This document shows, in pieces, positions 52,601-64,000 of a stretch of 64,000 nucleotides of DNA (within the stretch, counting starts at the first letter, position 1; every line of letters starts with the position of its first letter). The DNA is from Colius striatus (taxonomy: Eukaryota; Chordata; Aves; Coliiformes; Coliidae). The notes under the pieces were generated by a model that was not told the origin of the DNA, ran no database searches, and was given only the letters and a program-made list of their open reading frames with translations. A program made the position numbers and the translations under genes. The stretch covers positions 95,004,362 to 95,068,361 of the forward strand of contig NC_084759.1 of NCBI RefSeq assembly GCF_028858725.1, in the 5' to 3' direction.

Positions 52601-54896
52601 CTGTCTTGAATTTTCTTATTTCTGATTAGATCATTTGCTTTTTTTTTAGTCAAACGTTTTCTTAAACTATTTCATTATTTTCCTTTGCTTCAAGTCTCTC
52701 TTTTTTTTTTTTAACTGAAAAATATGAAGTTCAGCCATACCCCTTTCCCTTACTCCAGGTTTTGTATCTTTTATTTCCCAAAATTCTCTCCCTTTCTCTC
52801 TTGTTAAATGAGATATCTTGCCTCCTGCTGATCGTCCAGGGAAAAGTTTTTGAAAAGAATATTTACTAGCTGGTAATATGCACAAAACTACAAATAAATG
52901 TAATAGTTATAGAAATATAGATGGCTTTTCCTGCAAAGTGTCTGACAAGACTGTTCTTAGTAACAGGAAGCTGTACATCACAGAAATATAATTATAAGCC
53001 ATACAGAACTTACAAACAAGCATTCTTACAAACATATCTTGATTTCTGTTTCTAAAGGTGACAGGCACAGTGCCTCGTGCTGCCTTTTTTCTGAGCTTAC
53101 ACCTTCCCTTTAGTGTACTTCTTTCGTTCTTCCAACAGTGGAAGGTGTGGAGAAGCTTGTCTGCAAAAAGCCACACCAGAGATGGTACAAATGGTAAAAC
53201 AGAGAGTGTGCAAATCTGGAACAGCCCTGCATCTAAAAAAATCACTACCTTAGCAATATTTTATATAAAATGAGATTGTTTGCTTTTATCATGTCATTGG
53301 GAGAGTGGAGAACCAGAAGGCCTATCTTCCTTCTGGTTTTTTTTAAGGTCCATGAAACAAGGGAAAGATGCATTTCAGAAACTAAATCCATGGATTTCTC
53401 ATACCCAAAAGTGGGAAGCTGCCTTTCTGAAACCAACAGTAAGTTGTAGGAAGCCAGGTCGAAACAACACTCATATTTTACAGTGAGAGTGTTTACACAG
53501 TGGAAAAGGCTCTCCAGAAGAGGGACTAGATTAGCTTCTGCTTGAAATCTTCATTTGAAGTTTGGCTACCTGTCAGCAAGAAAATATATGCCAAACCTAA
53601 TGTGTTGGGCCAACTCAAAACAGGTTGGAGTTATGGCAATAAGTAGAGTCTGTGACAGCCAGATTAAATGAAATTATTTAAGGCACCTTCTGGCCCTTAA
53701 GGTATGTATGAATCTCTGAAGTCACAAGAGTGTACTTCTAAAGAAATGCTTCCAGACTTGCTGTACAATTCATCTGACCTCTTCCATAACAACTCACTGG
53801 CCATGGAGCACAATAGAAGTGCTCAATTAGAAGAACTCAAAAGAGAAACTCATTCCAGAATACATTGAAGAAGAGACGAGAGAATTGTAGAAGACTATGT
53901 GAAAATTAATCTAATTGTAGAAAGACACCTGAAACACTTGAAAGTCAAATCACTGCAAGCACCTCCAAACTGCAGAGCTTCCTATGATAGAAAGAGGAAA
54001 GACATACCCTGTTTCAAATGGTTTGCTTCCTGACAGTCTCAAATGAAAAAAAGTAAAATTGAAAATCTTTGTGGTAAAAAGTACTGTAGAAAACCTACAA
54101 AGAACTGGAAAAGGTGAAGAAAAAAAAAGAGGGAAGAAAAAAAAAGGAGGTTTCAGGGCATTTCCATTGAAATTGTCTGACCTCCTAGTAAGGGACAGAA
54201 AGATGTCAGGGACAAATGGCACCTGTTAATCTGAAGTCAGAAAAGGTCTTTATCTTTTGCTATGTGTGCCTACGACATGTCAGCCTGGAGAAGCCAGCAG
54301 GCTTTCCACAAACTCCAGAAGGCTCTCAACTGAACGGTACAAGCTATTTTCAAATAACAGACACACATAGCAAAGAGAAGAAAACTCATTAAAGTTAATT
54401 GGCCCACCTAGACAGTCTTCTCTCTGCCAAGAGTTGCTTCTTTGCTTTTTTTTAAAAAGAACTCTGCTGCTAACACTGATCAAAGTCACAACAGTTGAAC
54501 TCTCAGTGCAATCTTCCCAAATTCTTACTTTCACCCAGGTCTGAGAAAAAACTGACATCTGAATGAGGAAATAACTAGTATGTGGGTAACCTGCTAGACT
54601 TTATTTTCAGGATTTAAAAAAAGCCCCAATCTGTTCTTTTTCAAAGAGCGTTTGTTAGAAGTCTTTTAGGAGAAGCCTGCAGAAAGCTCTGATTTTTTGG
54701 ATCTGGATGACATCCAGCAAGTTGTTGATCCTGCAAAATTTTCAGGTATGCACTTAGCTTTGTACAAGTAAGCAGTCAGATTGAAATCGACAGGACAAGC
54801 AAAGTAAACACACGTTCTCCCCCAAATCCAAAGAGAAATCAGTGACATAGGAATAAAACACAGCATGAGCATGGGTTTGCAAGAATGAGGTACCTT

Positions 54897-55362
54897 GACG
54901 ACCGTTCGGACTTCTCTAATTTTCATCCTTACAGAAATACCTTGGCAAATACCTTTGGTAAAGCCATCTACCATGGACTCCGACTGGTTTCCGTGGAGTG
55001 GCCACATTTACCGTTAAAAGAACCCACAACATTTCTGTGGATTCTCACATGAGGAAGAGCATTATTGTACTTTCTTAAATGCCAGCGTTTAACGACCGTG
55101 TAATTCAAATCATAATAACACTCTGAGGGGGCTCTTGCTCTTCACAGAGCAATTAACTGGGGGTTTTAGACCACAGCTGTTTTTAGAGTTCCCAGAGGTC
55201 AAGAGGAATGTCACGTGCAGGAGTCATTATAATGCCATGATTTACAACCCTGTTCACAGTTACCATGTGCCTCGCTCGTCTCTGAGAGATTACTCAGCGT
55301 CAGCGGAGGCTGCGGAGAAGCTGCAGCACAGACCTATGCGAGAAGATGCGTCGCACTCATCG
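54897..55362. promoter_or_regulatory. Local CpG-rich patch, possible regulatory element
   Basis: Nine CpGs fall within 55272-55362, and further clusters lie at 54897-54914 and 55083-55099, in a window where CpG is otherwise sparse. A CACGTG E-box palindrome lies at 55212-55217. A 123-codon plus-strand open frame (55135-55506) overlaps but resembles nothing I know. Retained CpGs suggest an unmethylated or conserved element; this is inference. Confidence 0.3.
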
Positions 55363-58300
55363 GTAGTGATTCACCCACCCAGTGGGCACAGAAAGCCTTC
55401 AGAGAAACCTGCTGCAGCCTTCTTCAACTGCAAACATAGGCTGCATCTATGCTGCAGCTTTGTCAGTGTGCTGGCCATGGCCCATGGGCTTCCTCCACCC
55501 ACATAGACTCCAGGCAGCACCAGCGAATGCAGCGAGACTCTCTGAGAACAACACCACATACACAGGCCTGGTAGTATTTTGTGGCATACAAGGCTATTGC
55601 TCCCTGATGAATCTGACCAGCATCATGGGTACACTAGTTCATTTTCTGTTTATTTTTTCCCTTTTGGCTGGGTGTAGCTGTTATATAATACTTTTTTTTC
55701 ATCAATATAGGGGAGGGCATTATTTATAGGGGATTACAGGGATTACTAAAGCAAACCATTTGCCCTTTCCAGTGGCTGGTACAACTTGCCATATCCTACC
55801 CTGCCTCATAGTTAACAAGTTGGAGGATCAAACAATTTTGGTTTGATTTTTCTCCAGCATGCTGATGCAGCACAACTCTTGTGTCTACGCTTTGAGCGCA
55901 CTGGGCACAGACTCATACCCACCAGCTGCTTCCAGCACTCCTCTGTGCAAGCATACAGATTGCTTCAGAGCAAGAGGGAGGGATGTGAGTTGGTTTTTCC
56001 CTTCAACGTTCTTACATGTCTCTGTGGCCTCTACTTCATGTAGGTTCCTTCTCCACACAGACCCTTTACTCTTTTGTCACCTTTCTCCATCATACTTTCC
56101 CCTAGTCTGGTCTGTTATGGCCATGGCTGCAGTCACTTACTGTTGAACAGGATGCTCAGCCCCAGGCACTCCTCCACCTCAGTGCTATGGATTCTAATAC
56201 TCTAAGGTGCCTATCTCCTTGACATTTAAGGAGTGAGTGTATTTCTTTCATGACATTCCCACTCACTGAGCAAGAGAATGGGAATGATGCCTATGCATTA
56301 ATAAGATTAAACAAACATCCTGCTCTTTACATTCTCCTCAGTCATATATCTTCCAGGTACCAATATGCACAGAAGGAACAGATTCTCCATGACATTTTCA
56401 TTCTGCTCATCACACATGAAAAAGAGTGGAGCAGGCAGCCTGCAAGAACACCGAGTATGCAACAAACCTTTTCCTGCCTCACCCCACTCATGATTCTAAG
56501 GTGAATTGTTAAGGGAAACTCCAAAGCTGTTTTCTTCCTACATTAACTTTCATGTCAGCCCTCAGCAGAAAAGTGAGCTGAACTTACCACATTGCCACAC
56601 TCAGAAGCTCTGAAAGCCCTGCACGATTCAGGCACCACCGAGTCCCTGTGTAAGGAATCACATGAGTCCTCACAAACAAAAACCTCAGAAGTCTGCAAAC
56701 CCTACCTAGCTAAAGGATTCCTCTTATGAAAAAGCACATCATACGGTCAGGATACACCTGATCCTCCAGAACCCAGACATAGGCTTCTTACTGATTGAGT
56801 GGAGCTACACTATCCCCAAAACTATCCTCAACATAAATGTGTTAAAGATTTTAGTAAACCAGATTATCTACCCACCAGATAGCAGTCCCCAGACAAGGTT
56901 GACTTGACAGCCTATGCACAATGCAAAAATTAACAGGGACAAAAGCTCTCCCAGGTTTACAGTGAGCATTACGTCCCATTAAAAATGCATTTAGAAGGCA
57001 ACCTTGAATACTCCAGAAGTGGAATCTGTCAATGCATCACTCCCCCTCCTAACCAGCATTCAATAAGTGGTGAGTCTCCCACTCCTCCGCAGCATTGCAC
57101 AAATAGCTGTGCAAAGAAGAGCAGCATTAGCCTAAGGTAGACCACCAGCTGCAGCCTGTGTGTTTTTAAAGGTCTGTTGAAGCAGCACTAAGAAAGCACC
57201 AGATTACATAGGTCACATTGAGTAACACGTTTTCAATCTTCCCTCCATGCAGCAGTAAGTTTTGGCTCCACATCAATTCTCACTTTTATGCTATCTGAAC
57301 CTCCGAATTCTAGGAAAGGACACAGTAATTACTCCCTTTTTTATTTCCCTTGTTTTGTTTCAGTGGGTGGAGGGACACATCATCAGGCCCAATGAACTTT
57401 TCATGCATCTCATTTGCTGTAGCTTGTGTTCTTCTGAGAGCTTTTCACTCAGATGCTACGTGAAAATCATGCCAGCAACGAAGTCTGAAAAAGTGAATCA
57501 TACAATCTAAAAGGCCAATAAAAAGAACCTCACACTTTAAACAATATTCACAATTTTTAAGACCATCATTACATGCCACGAGTTCAAAGTATGTGAGGGG
57601 TTTGCCTCGTGATTCTTGTACGTTTCTGCTGGATTGATTCTAGGAGCCTCTCCAAGCAGAACTAATGTGTGGCTGACTGGTCACATCTGAAGAGAAATTT
57701 GTATGACTCCAACAGGACTGCTTTAAACTTCAATGTCTTCCTTGGGAACACTGTAGTGACTGCAACAGAAACTGATCTCATTAATGGACAGGTGACGTGT
57801 TTCAGTGATCAAAGCCCAGATTCAACACTAGGAGCCCATGAGTCATGTTGACTGTTGCGATTCTAATTACTCCTTGGATGACTTCCAAAGCAATACATCC
57901 CTGCGTGCTTGTTCCACTCCCCTCAGCCTGCAGCTCCAAAGCAGAAGTTCAGCTGAAAGTTGATTTTCAGAGTACCATCAAAACCCTTAGTGACAGAAAT
58001 ATTCAGCTGACACTGAAGATCCTGAAATTCCTTAAGCTCACGCTATCAACAAATGGGATTTTGACAAATTAGTCAGCTGTATAGAAGATGCACCCTTGGC
58101 CTGTGGGAGGAACAAATCCCTGCAAGCACAAACTTCCTGGGTCAAGCCAGAGGCCACAGCGAGTGCTTTGCGGTGTAATGCCCCCACCCCGCTGAAGAAA
58201 CTTTCAGAGTGTAAGATTCAACTGAGAAGGAGGGTCAAGATAGGAAAAAGGAGTGATTGAAGACATACCTTGGATCTTCACCATGAAACCACTTGTGCTC

Positions 58301-58841
58301 ATTTGTTTGATGAAGGTTAAAATGGAGAAGAGAAAGCATTTCAGAGCCAGGAGAACTGCCAGTTGTTATTTTAATACTTACCCAACTCTGTGTATCTCCA
58401 CAATCCACAAACAGGAAAACCAGAGCATCTAGGAGCATAAAACTACTTATTTTATACACTTGGGAATATAAGGAAGGGCTGAAGAGCTTCACTATCGGAT
58501 TCTTTGGTAAACAAAATTTAAAGTACTGGTATTCAAACCGTTTAGGCCTTTGGGAATGCCAGTGGAGTTTGATATTTTGGGTATTTGGCCATGGTTTGGC
58601 TGCACAGAGTCTTCTGGCTCTTCAACAACACCACATAGCATCCTGAAGTTTTATTCTTGGAAACCAGGAGTCACTCACAGCTCAGTGGGACAACCCAGCT
58701 ATCAACAATCAAAAAGGTAAATACATCTGAGAGACATGCTAAGGTTTCCCTTCCTCTGCAGGGAGAATTTCTGATTGTTCAAGGTACAGTTACCTTCTTC
58801 CATGGCACAACTCAGGATTGTTTGTTTAAACCCAGAATTGC

Positions 58842-58880
58842 ACTATATATATAGTATATCTATATCTATATATAGATATA
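58842..58880. repeat. AT-rich double palindrome
   Basis: A perfect 14-base palindrome (ACTATATATATAGT, 58842-58855) is followed by a perfect 20-base palindrome at 58861-58880 (each half is the reverse complement of the other). Such sequence can extrude as cruciforms and is slippage-prone. Confidence 0.9.
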
Positions 58881-60272
58881 CACTCCAGTGTTCATTCCTG
58901 AGTTTACAACTATTGAGAGAGAAGGCACACACTGTCATGCATTAGCTTCCTAAAATAACTAACTACCAGTCTGGGTAGCTGACTGGGCTAAATTGCAACC
59001 CAAGACTCCCTTCCTTAGCCTCCCCCACCCCACCCCCTATTAAAACAACAACTAAAAAACCTTCGTATTAGAAACTATCAATTATGAAGAAAATAGTACA
59101 TCCAGTTGAGAGCCAGCTATTCAAGCAGACCTTTTATAAATAAATACTGCTGCTGAGAAAGCAGTAGTGCTTATGTAACCGTGCACCAGTCCGGCAAAGC
59201 ACGGTTCTGCTCCTGGCCACTGGTTTCAAAGGTCAGTGTTTCTATCCCAAAGGCAAAGGCAAGCTTCAGTCACTGCCCTTTGCACACTCAGGAGTTCAGA
59301 GAACAGGATCAGCTGTGGCTCTGAGAGATGCGCTACTGCTGATCCACTCTTGGGAGGAGCCGGCCTCAGGAGCTCAAGTCTTCTGCTCTTGACATCCATC
59401 GGTCTTCTGTTAAGATCAGAAATGGGCCACACAGAGAAGACAGGCATGAATGTCTGACTGACCAAAGCTCCTAAACCACAACAAATAATGTCTCATATTT
59501 AATAATATGCTGATGAGTTCATCTCAAAGGAACATCTGGGATCTTCCTACTGAATGCAGGCACCAACCTAGAAATTTGAACAAATTAAAGGCAAAATCTA
59601 ACACCATGCTAAAGAAAACTGAATAAAGACAAACATACATTTATATGTGTACAGCTCCTGTGGACAATCTTCTTCATTTTGTGAAGATGTAACCTTATAT
59701 ATTTTCCTTTCTACTCCAATGAAATCTAGGGCCCCAAGCCCCAGATAGAGGCAAAGTAACTTTAAACTACAGGCTTTCGGTTCACTTTCTATTTAAGAAG
59801 AGCCTCTGAGAGACTTTTTTCTTTAAATCACTATTTCTCTACTCATATTTTGCACTTTTGATGCTACTAATCCGAATTTTCAGCAGCCCAATAGAAAGGG
59901 CAGCTCAGGGAGCCAGACCTGTGACACAGACTTATGCACCTACAGCTCCCCCTGGCTAATTCCATAATCCCTATGGACAGAAGGTCTGTCCTACAAGCAA
60001 AAATCATTGATAAGAAAAAAATCTGCCTGGAGCAGTCGCTGGTGCACACAGAAACCACAGATTCAAAACTGGCAGTGACTACAAGAAGAAAAAAAAGCAC
60101 ACCTAATATAGATCTGACTTCAGCAAGCCTGTAGTGCCTTCTCTCTATTCTCCCAATGATTTTTTACAGGAAAATAAGAGACAGAATCTGACAGTCTGCT
60201 CTTAAAATAAAGGCAGATTTAAAACTGGGAAAAAACAAAAAAAGCACCAGAAAAAAACCCAAAACACTACAA

Positions 60273-60286
60273 ACACACACACACAC
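60273..60286. repeat. Short (CA)n microsatellite
   Basis: Seven AC units in an A-rich surrounding. Confidence 0.85.
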
Positions 60287-61159
60287 GTTCAGGTCTCCTA
60301 AGGAAAGATGCACAGAAAGATAACTTCCTCTTTCCTTTTTCTAATTAATTTTTTCCTTTAAAAAAGAAGAGACTCAGAAGTAACACTGGTTTCTTTTTTC
60401 CTCCTGAAGTTCTGCATCCAAGGAAAGCAGTAACAGCCCCCCCAAAAAATTACTCAGCTACCTACATAAAAAAGAGAGACAAATTAGTGCTGAAATCACA
60501 CATTGGAGAGTAGTCACATAAACCAGACCTATCACAGGTCTCTGGGAATCTGACTGTGGCTTCTGGACAGGCCTTCCCTTTGGTAACCACAACACTGGAG
60601 TGCCAGAGAAGGCAGCTTCAAGATCTAAAGAAAATCCTCTTTGCATAACAACATTATCAGTGTTAACTTATTTTCTCCTACAGAAATAACTACACACTCA
60701 CACACACACTCGGGAGAACCAGGTAGTGCATTCCTTCATAGCATAGGGGAAACATGGAGATCCTCAGGGAACTACTGAATTTATGTCTGACCTGTGGGAA
60801 GTCTTACAGCATTAATACCATCTTTTCATGTGCATTGCATTTTCTCCGTTTTTTCACAAGAGAAAAAGACAACATATACATCAAGACCTTTATCCTGATG
60901 TTCTTCACAAGTTTGAAATGTCCACTTAGGTCTAACTGATGACAAAAAAAAAAGAGCATCTTTTATTCTTCTGTTCATATATAAGCACGGTTATTCTCTA
61001 ATCTGCCACCTGGAAGCTTCTGGCTTTTTCTACAAAGACTAATTTTTTACCTGTACTTTGAATAGAGTTATTACCTTAAAGAAGTACAACGTGTAAGATT
61101 GGCAGTGTAAGATTTTTTTTCTTCTTCTACTTTTTCTGCTTTTAAAAAATGAGTCAAGT

Positions 61160-61183
61160 TTTATTTTTAATCACGCTTTTATT
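61160..61183 (-). terminator. Candidate polyadenylation signals for MRPS6
   Basis: Two TTTATT hexamers on the plus strand, at 61160-61165 and 61178-61183, read AATAAA on the minus strand. They lie about 455-475 bases past the stop codon. A third hexamer at 60962-60967 is an alternative. Which is used is unknown. Confidence 0.45.
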
Positions 61184-61635
61184 ACCTTTTTTCCAGAAAC
61201 AAGAAGAAAAACTGTCTCCAACAAATCAAAAATCCGCCAACAAGTCACATCCTATACTGTCATATTTACACTGAAGAGTGCTTAATCTCTTGTGTAAATA
61301 TATGTATTCTGAAGTAATCTGTCTTTGGAAAAGAATGCTATTTCTAGCATTCTGACGACAGATAAATCTTCATTATCAATGCAACGCTCTAAGAGAAAGG
61401 AAAATCCATTTTCAGAGTTGTCAGATATCAAGATAAGCATGCAGATTAAGTCTATTCAAATTATTTTAAGCAAAACAAAACCTTATACGTTACAATAACT
61501 TTAGATGGGGTACTATACCACACACATAAAATGGCAAAAAGTGATTCTTTTTGATAGACATTAGTTATCACATTTGTTTTCCAAAGCAGGAATAAAAAAT
61601 TTTGTAAAAAGTTTCAAACAAGCTGTTTTGAATAT
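61160..61635 (-). other. MRPS6: MRPS6 3' untranslated region (inferred extent)
   Basis: No open frame continues past the stop. The 3' UTR is inferred to run to the AATAAA hexamers about 450-480 bases downstream. The exact cleavage site cannot be read from sequence alone. Confidence 0.5.
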
Positions 61636-61813
61636 TCACTTCTTGGCAAGTAGTTTGTCTGCTTGGTTCTCCGGGATTATGCCACTGCATTCTTCTGTCT
61701 TTGACACAGGATGCTTTATAAAAGCACGTCTAATTACGTCGATATCACGTCCTAGATGATCCATCATGGTCGATACAATTGAAGGTGGGCCCTCTAAGTC
61801 TATCAAAAAATAC
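61636..61813 (-). CDS. MRPS6: MRPS6 last coding exon (mitochondrial ribosomal protein bS6m), partial gene
   Basis: This exon encodes the C-terminal 58 residues of the mitochondrial small-subunit ribosomal protein bS6m, which acts in the mitoribosome. The minus strand reads YFLIDLEGPP, then HLGRDIDVIRRAFIKHP, then ECSGIIPENQADKLLAKK and a TGA stop. The RDIDVIR...KHP core and the EC-G-I-P element match vertebrate MRPS6. The acceptor is TTTCTCATTGCAG, and the first exon base completes the codon before Tyr. Length is 1 + 58 codons + stop. The tail after the Lys-Leu segment is shorter than the human lysine-rich end. An upstream reading into 61851 is intron, not a start. Earlier exons are not in the window; in mammals the first exon is shared with SLC5A3. 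Identification is by recalled family sequence, not by search. Confidence 0.93.
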
Positions 61814-62370
61814 CTGCAATGAGAAACATACACATAATTGAGAGAAGACACCTGTACTGCAACAACTTTAATTCAAGTAACTGTTCTGTGGGAACTCTTA
61901 AATGAAACTTTCTCATTTTCTTCTTAGATTTCGCACCGGAATGGTTTGAAATAAAAGCTCGGTATTATCTTGATTTCAAATAAGAAAAGTTCAATTGAAG
62001 CAGCAGGCTCAGTCTGAACCTTTCCTTGTTGTACACAGAACTGCTTACTCAAGGAGATGAAAGAGTAAGCTTACTCTTGTTGTACCCATTCCATTCATTT
62101 CCACACCTCGACGTGAACAGTCTCAAAAAAATGCAGGGTAGCACATCAATTTCAGTTACAACATGCGTCCTCTTTGAACTCACAGCATTGGTTCTTTGGG
62201 GAATGGATGCCAATGTGAAGCATTTCAAGCTTAGATACAGACAGGCACATTTCTTCCTTTAAAGATCTGTTTTGGAGCTGAATGGAAATTTTAAAAAAAA
62301 GGTAAAACAATAATCCACATAAAAACACACAAGAAAAGAAACTCAGGAGATAGACCTATCCCAAATTAGG

Positions 62371-62398
62371 CCCACCTCTGATTTGAATCTGAGGTGGG
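62371..62398. repeat. Short inverted repeat (hairpin)
   Basis: Arms CCCACCTCTGATT (62371-62383) and AATCTGAGGTGGG (62386-62398) pair with one mismatch across a 2-base loop. It lies in the MRPS6 intron. Confidence 0.85.
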
Positions 62399-62981
62399 AG
62401 CTGAAGCTGCATACAGACAGTGCCCACCCGAGGAGCACACTGTCGTGCTGACCTTGGCAGGACTGAGAAGGTCTGACCTCCACACATGCACAGCATGTAC
62501 AAAACACACTGCTCCAGGCGAGCACTTCACACCCACCACACAGCTATCTTTGACATCTATAAAGAAAAGGCTGACCACCTACCTACGGCAAGGAAAACGC
62601 CGCTCCCCGCTAATATTTTAGGTCATGGAGGTTACTTCTGAATAAAACACTCCTTTGCTGAAGAACTGCACTTTCTTCATAAGCTCAACTACAATTTTGC
62701 AGGAGGCTTTTAAAACCCTGGTACACCCAAACATGCAAAGAGATCTGCTGCACTTCACGAACCCCATTTCAAACAAAGGACACAACCACACATCGCCCGT
62801 TAGTTTAATCTCAGATATGCAAAATTCAGATCCCACCTCTTCATGTGAGATGTATCTTAAATTCATTAGGAACATTACATTGGCTTTTCCTGCAAGTGAG
62901 GAGTGACCTAGTGCCAGCCATCACACAAATGCAAAAAAATCCATGTCACTGGCCATCCCTCCTCCTTTGAAATGCTGCGCA

Positions 62982-63361
62982 TCATAGAATGGTAGGGTTT
63001 TAAGGGACCTTTAGAGATCATCTAGTCCAATCCCCCTGCAGAAGCAGGTCCAACTAGATCGGGTCACACAGGAACGCATCCAGGTGGGTCTTGAAGATCT
63101 CCAGAGAAGGAGACTCCACGCCCTCCCTGAGCAGCCTGTGCCAGGGCTCCCTCACCTGAACAGTGAAATAGTTTTTTCTTATGTTTAAATGGAACTTTTT
63201 GTGTTCCAGCTTCATCCCATTACCCCTTATCCTGTTGCTAGATACAACAGAAAATGTGATGCCTCAACCTCCTGACATCCACCACTTAGATATTTGTAAT
63301 TAATGAGATCTCCCTTCAGTCTCCTCTAGGCTAAAAAGCCCCAGTTCCCACAGCCTTTCCT
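62982..63361 (-). mobile_element. CR1 LINE 3' fragment in the MRPS6 intron
   Basis: The plus strand starts ATCATAGAATGGTAGGGTTT, runs through GGCAGAAGCAGG-like and AGCCTGTGCCAGGGCTCCC blocks, and ends in CCCACAGCCTTTCC. It is closely related to the 24961-25480 copy. It lies in the same transcriptional sense as MRPS6. Confidence 0.92.
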
Positions 63362-63362
63362 A

Positions 63363-63442
63363 ATCATAGAATCATATAGAATGGAACGGGCTGGAAAGGA
63401 CCTTTAGAGATTATGTATTCCAACCCCCCTGCAGAAGCAGGT
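63363..63442 (-). mobile_element. Second short CR1 3' end abutting the first
   Basis: About 80 bases: AATCATAGAATCATATAGAA, then GGGCTGGAAAGGACCTTTAG and CCCCCCTGCAGAAGCAGGT. It begins directly where the preceding CR1 stops, suggesting insertion into or next to that copy. Confidence 0.88.
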
Positions 63443-64000
63443 ATGAACCAGCATTGTATGAATCAGAGCTGTAATCAGAACACTTTTTAATCGCTCTATC
63501 TGCATTTGGCATGGCACTAACTACAGAAAAGATACTGCCACCATCTCAGAAATCCTGCTGAAGAGAACTAACCACTCATCTTGTTTTCAAGTATGGTTAA
63601 ATGTACAGCATAGCACTTCCTGTGTAGCTTTTGCATTTCAGTCTTTCCACATTCTCTCAAAAAGCTCCCCTTATCCTCCTAGTCCACTCAAGCGCAACTT
63701 GCCATCCGTATAACCTAACAGCAGTATCTCTTCAGTGAAGCCACATTACCCATGCAGGATCAAGCATCTCAGTTTGATTTCAAAACTGTACCTAACAGAG
63801 AGGATTTTATTCTGAAAAAGTATGGATTCTTACTAAGTCAACTATAGTGTGAGCATCACAGTCCAAAAGTAATCAAGTCCCCAAGAGCTGAGGCTGAACT
63901 GAGAGTTTGAATAGGAAATAGAGGAGATGGGGTCATGAACAACAGACATGCTCATGTCCTTCACACTGCATAAAGTCCATTTTCATCCCACTAAATGTGT

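Larger units (their letters stand above)
49656..61159. other. Intergenic stretch 3' of MRPS6
   Basis: About 11.5 kb without any CR1 or recognised exon, the longest repeat-free span here. It contains the CpG-rich patch and the AT palindromes listed above, plus T runs at 51006-51016 and 52698-52711. Confidence 0.55.
61814..64000 (-). other. MRPS6: MRPS6 intron upstream of the last exon (partial)
   Basis: This is the intron ending at the acceptor of the last MRPS6 exon, running out of the window on the right. No frame resembling the preceding MRPS6 exon was found here, so that exon lies beyond 64000. The intron holds a short hairpin at 62371-62398 and two minus-strand CR1 fragments (62982-63442). 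The stretch 63443-64000 shows nothing recognisable. Confidence 0.8.

Noticed and set aside
55135..55506. Plus-strand 123-codon frame over the CpG-rich patch
   Set aside because: Not recognised, with no clear start context or splice structure. The CpG content may explain the scarcity of stops. Kept only as a possible regulatory patch.
61814..61851. Extension of the MRPS6 frame to an upstream ATG
   Set aside because: The sequence before Tyr is a splice acceptor (TTTCTCATTGCAG), and family knowledge places this exon in the C-terminal half. The ATG lies in the intron.

Overview
The window looks like AT-rich avian genomic DNA. The main evidence is about fifteen fragments of chicken repeat 1 (CR1) LINE retrotransposons carrying the typical 3' end (runs of ATTCTATG/ATTCTGTG-like sequence next to GGTTGGAAGGGACCTTTAGA-type motifs on the complementary strand). 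No SINEs, endogenous retroviral genes or recognisable DNA transposons were seen. CR1 fragments add up to roughly 5 kb of the 64 kb by hand estimate. CR1 also dominates crocodilian and turtle genomes, so bird is the best guess, not a proof.

Only one gene is recognised with confidence. It is the last coding exon of MRPS6 (mitochondrial ribosomal protein bS6m) on the minus strand at 61636-61813, with a good splice acceptor, a stop codon and polyadenylation signals downstream. Everything to its right (61814-64000) is MRPS6 intron; earlier exons lie beyond the window. Everything to its left is downstream of MRPS6. In mammals the neighbour on that side is KCNE2, across a gap of a couple of hundred kilobases, and no KCNE2, SMIM11 or KCNE1 reading frame was found. 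The first 61 kb is therefore best read as the avian counterpart of the MRPS6-KCNE2 gene-poor interval.

Layout: 1-7.7 kb unique DNA; 7.7-9.1 kb a CR1 reverse-transcriptase copy and a short opposite-strand CR1; 11-12.5 kb and 18.5 kb short CR1 ends; 25.0-25.5 kb a CR1 running into a (CA)n microsatellite; 28.1-28.7 kb an endonuclease-region CR1 piece without its 3' end; 29.4 and 31.0 kb two copies of an unidentified repeat; 34.8-35.6 kb a purine-biased strand; 38.9-39.6 kb two CR1s around a 21-bp tandem repeat; 48.2-49.65 kb a compound cluster of nested and inverted CR1s; 54.9-55.4 kb a CpG-rich patch; 61.2-64 kb MRPS6 with two CR1s in its intron.

The most interesting candidate is a possible small, unrecognised spliced gene on the plus strand at 46334-47448, convergent with MRPS6. 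Four exons join in phase through GT-AG junctions into about 115 codons, and AATAAA follows the stop by 69 bases. It has no recognised homologue and was assembled by eye, so it is a hypothesis.
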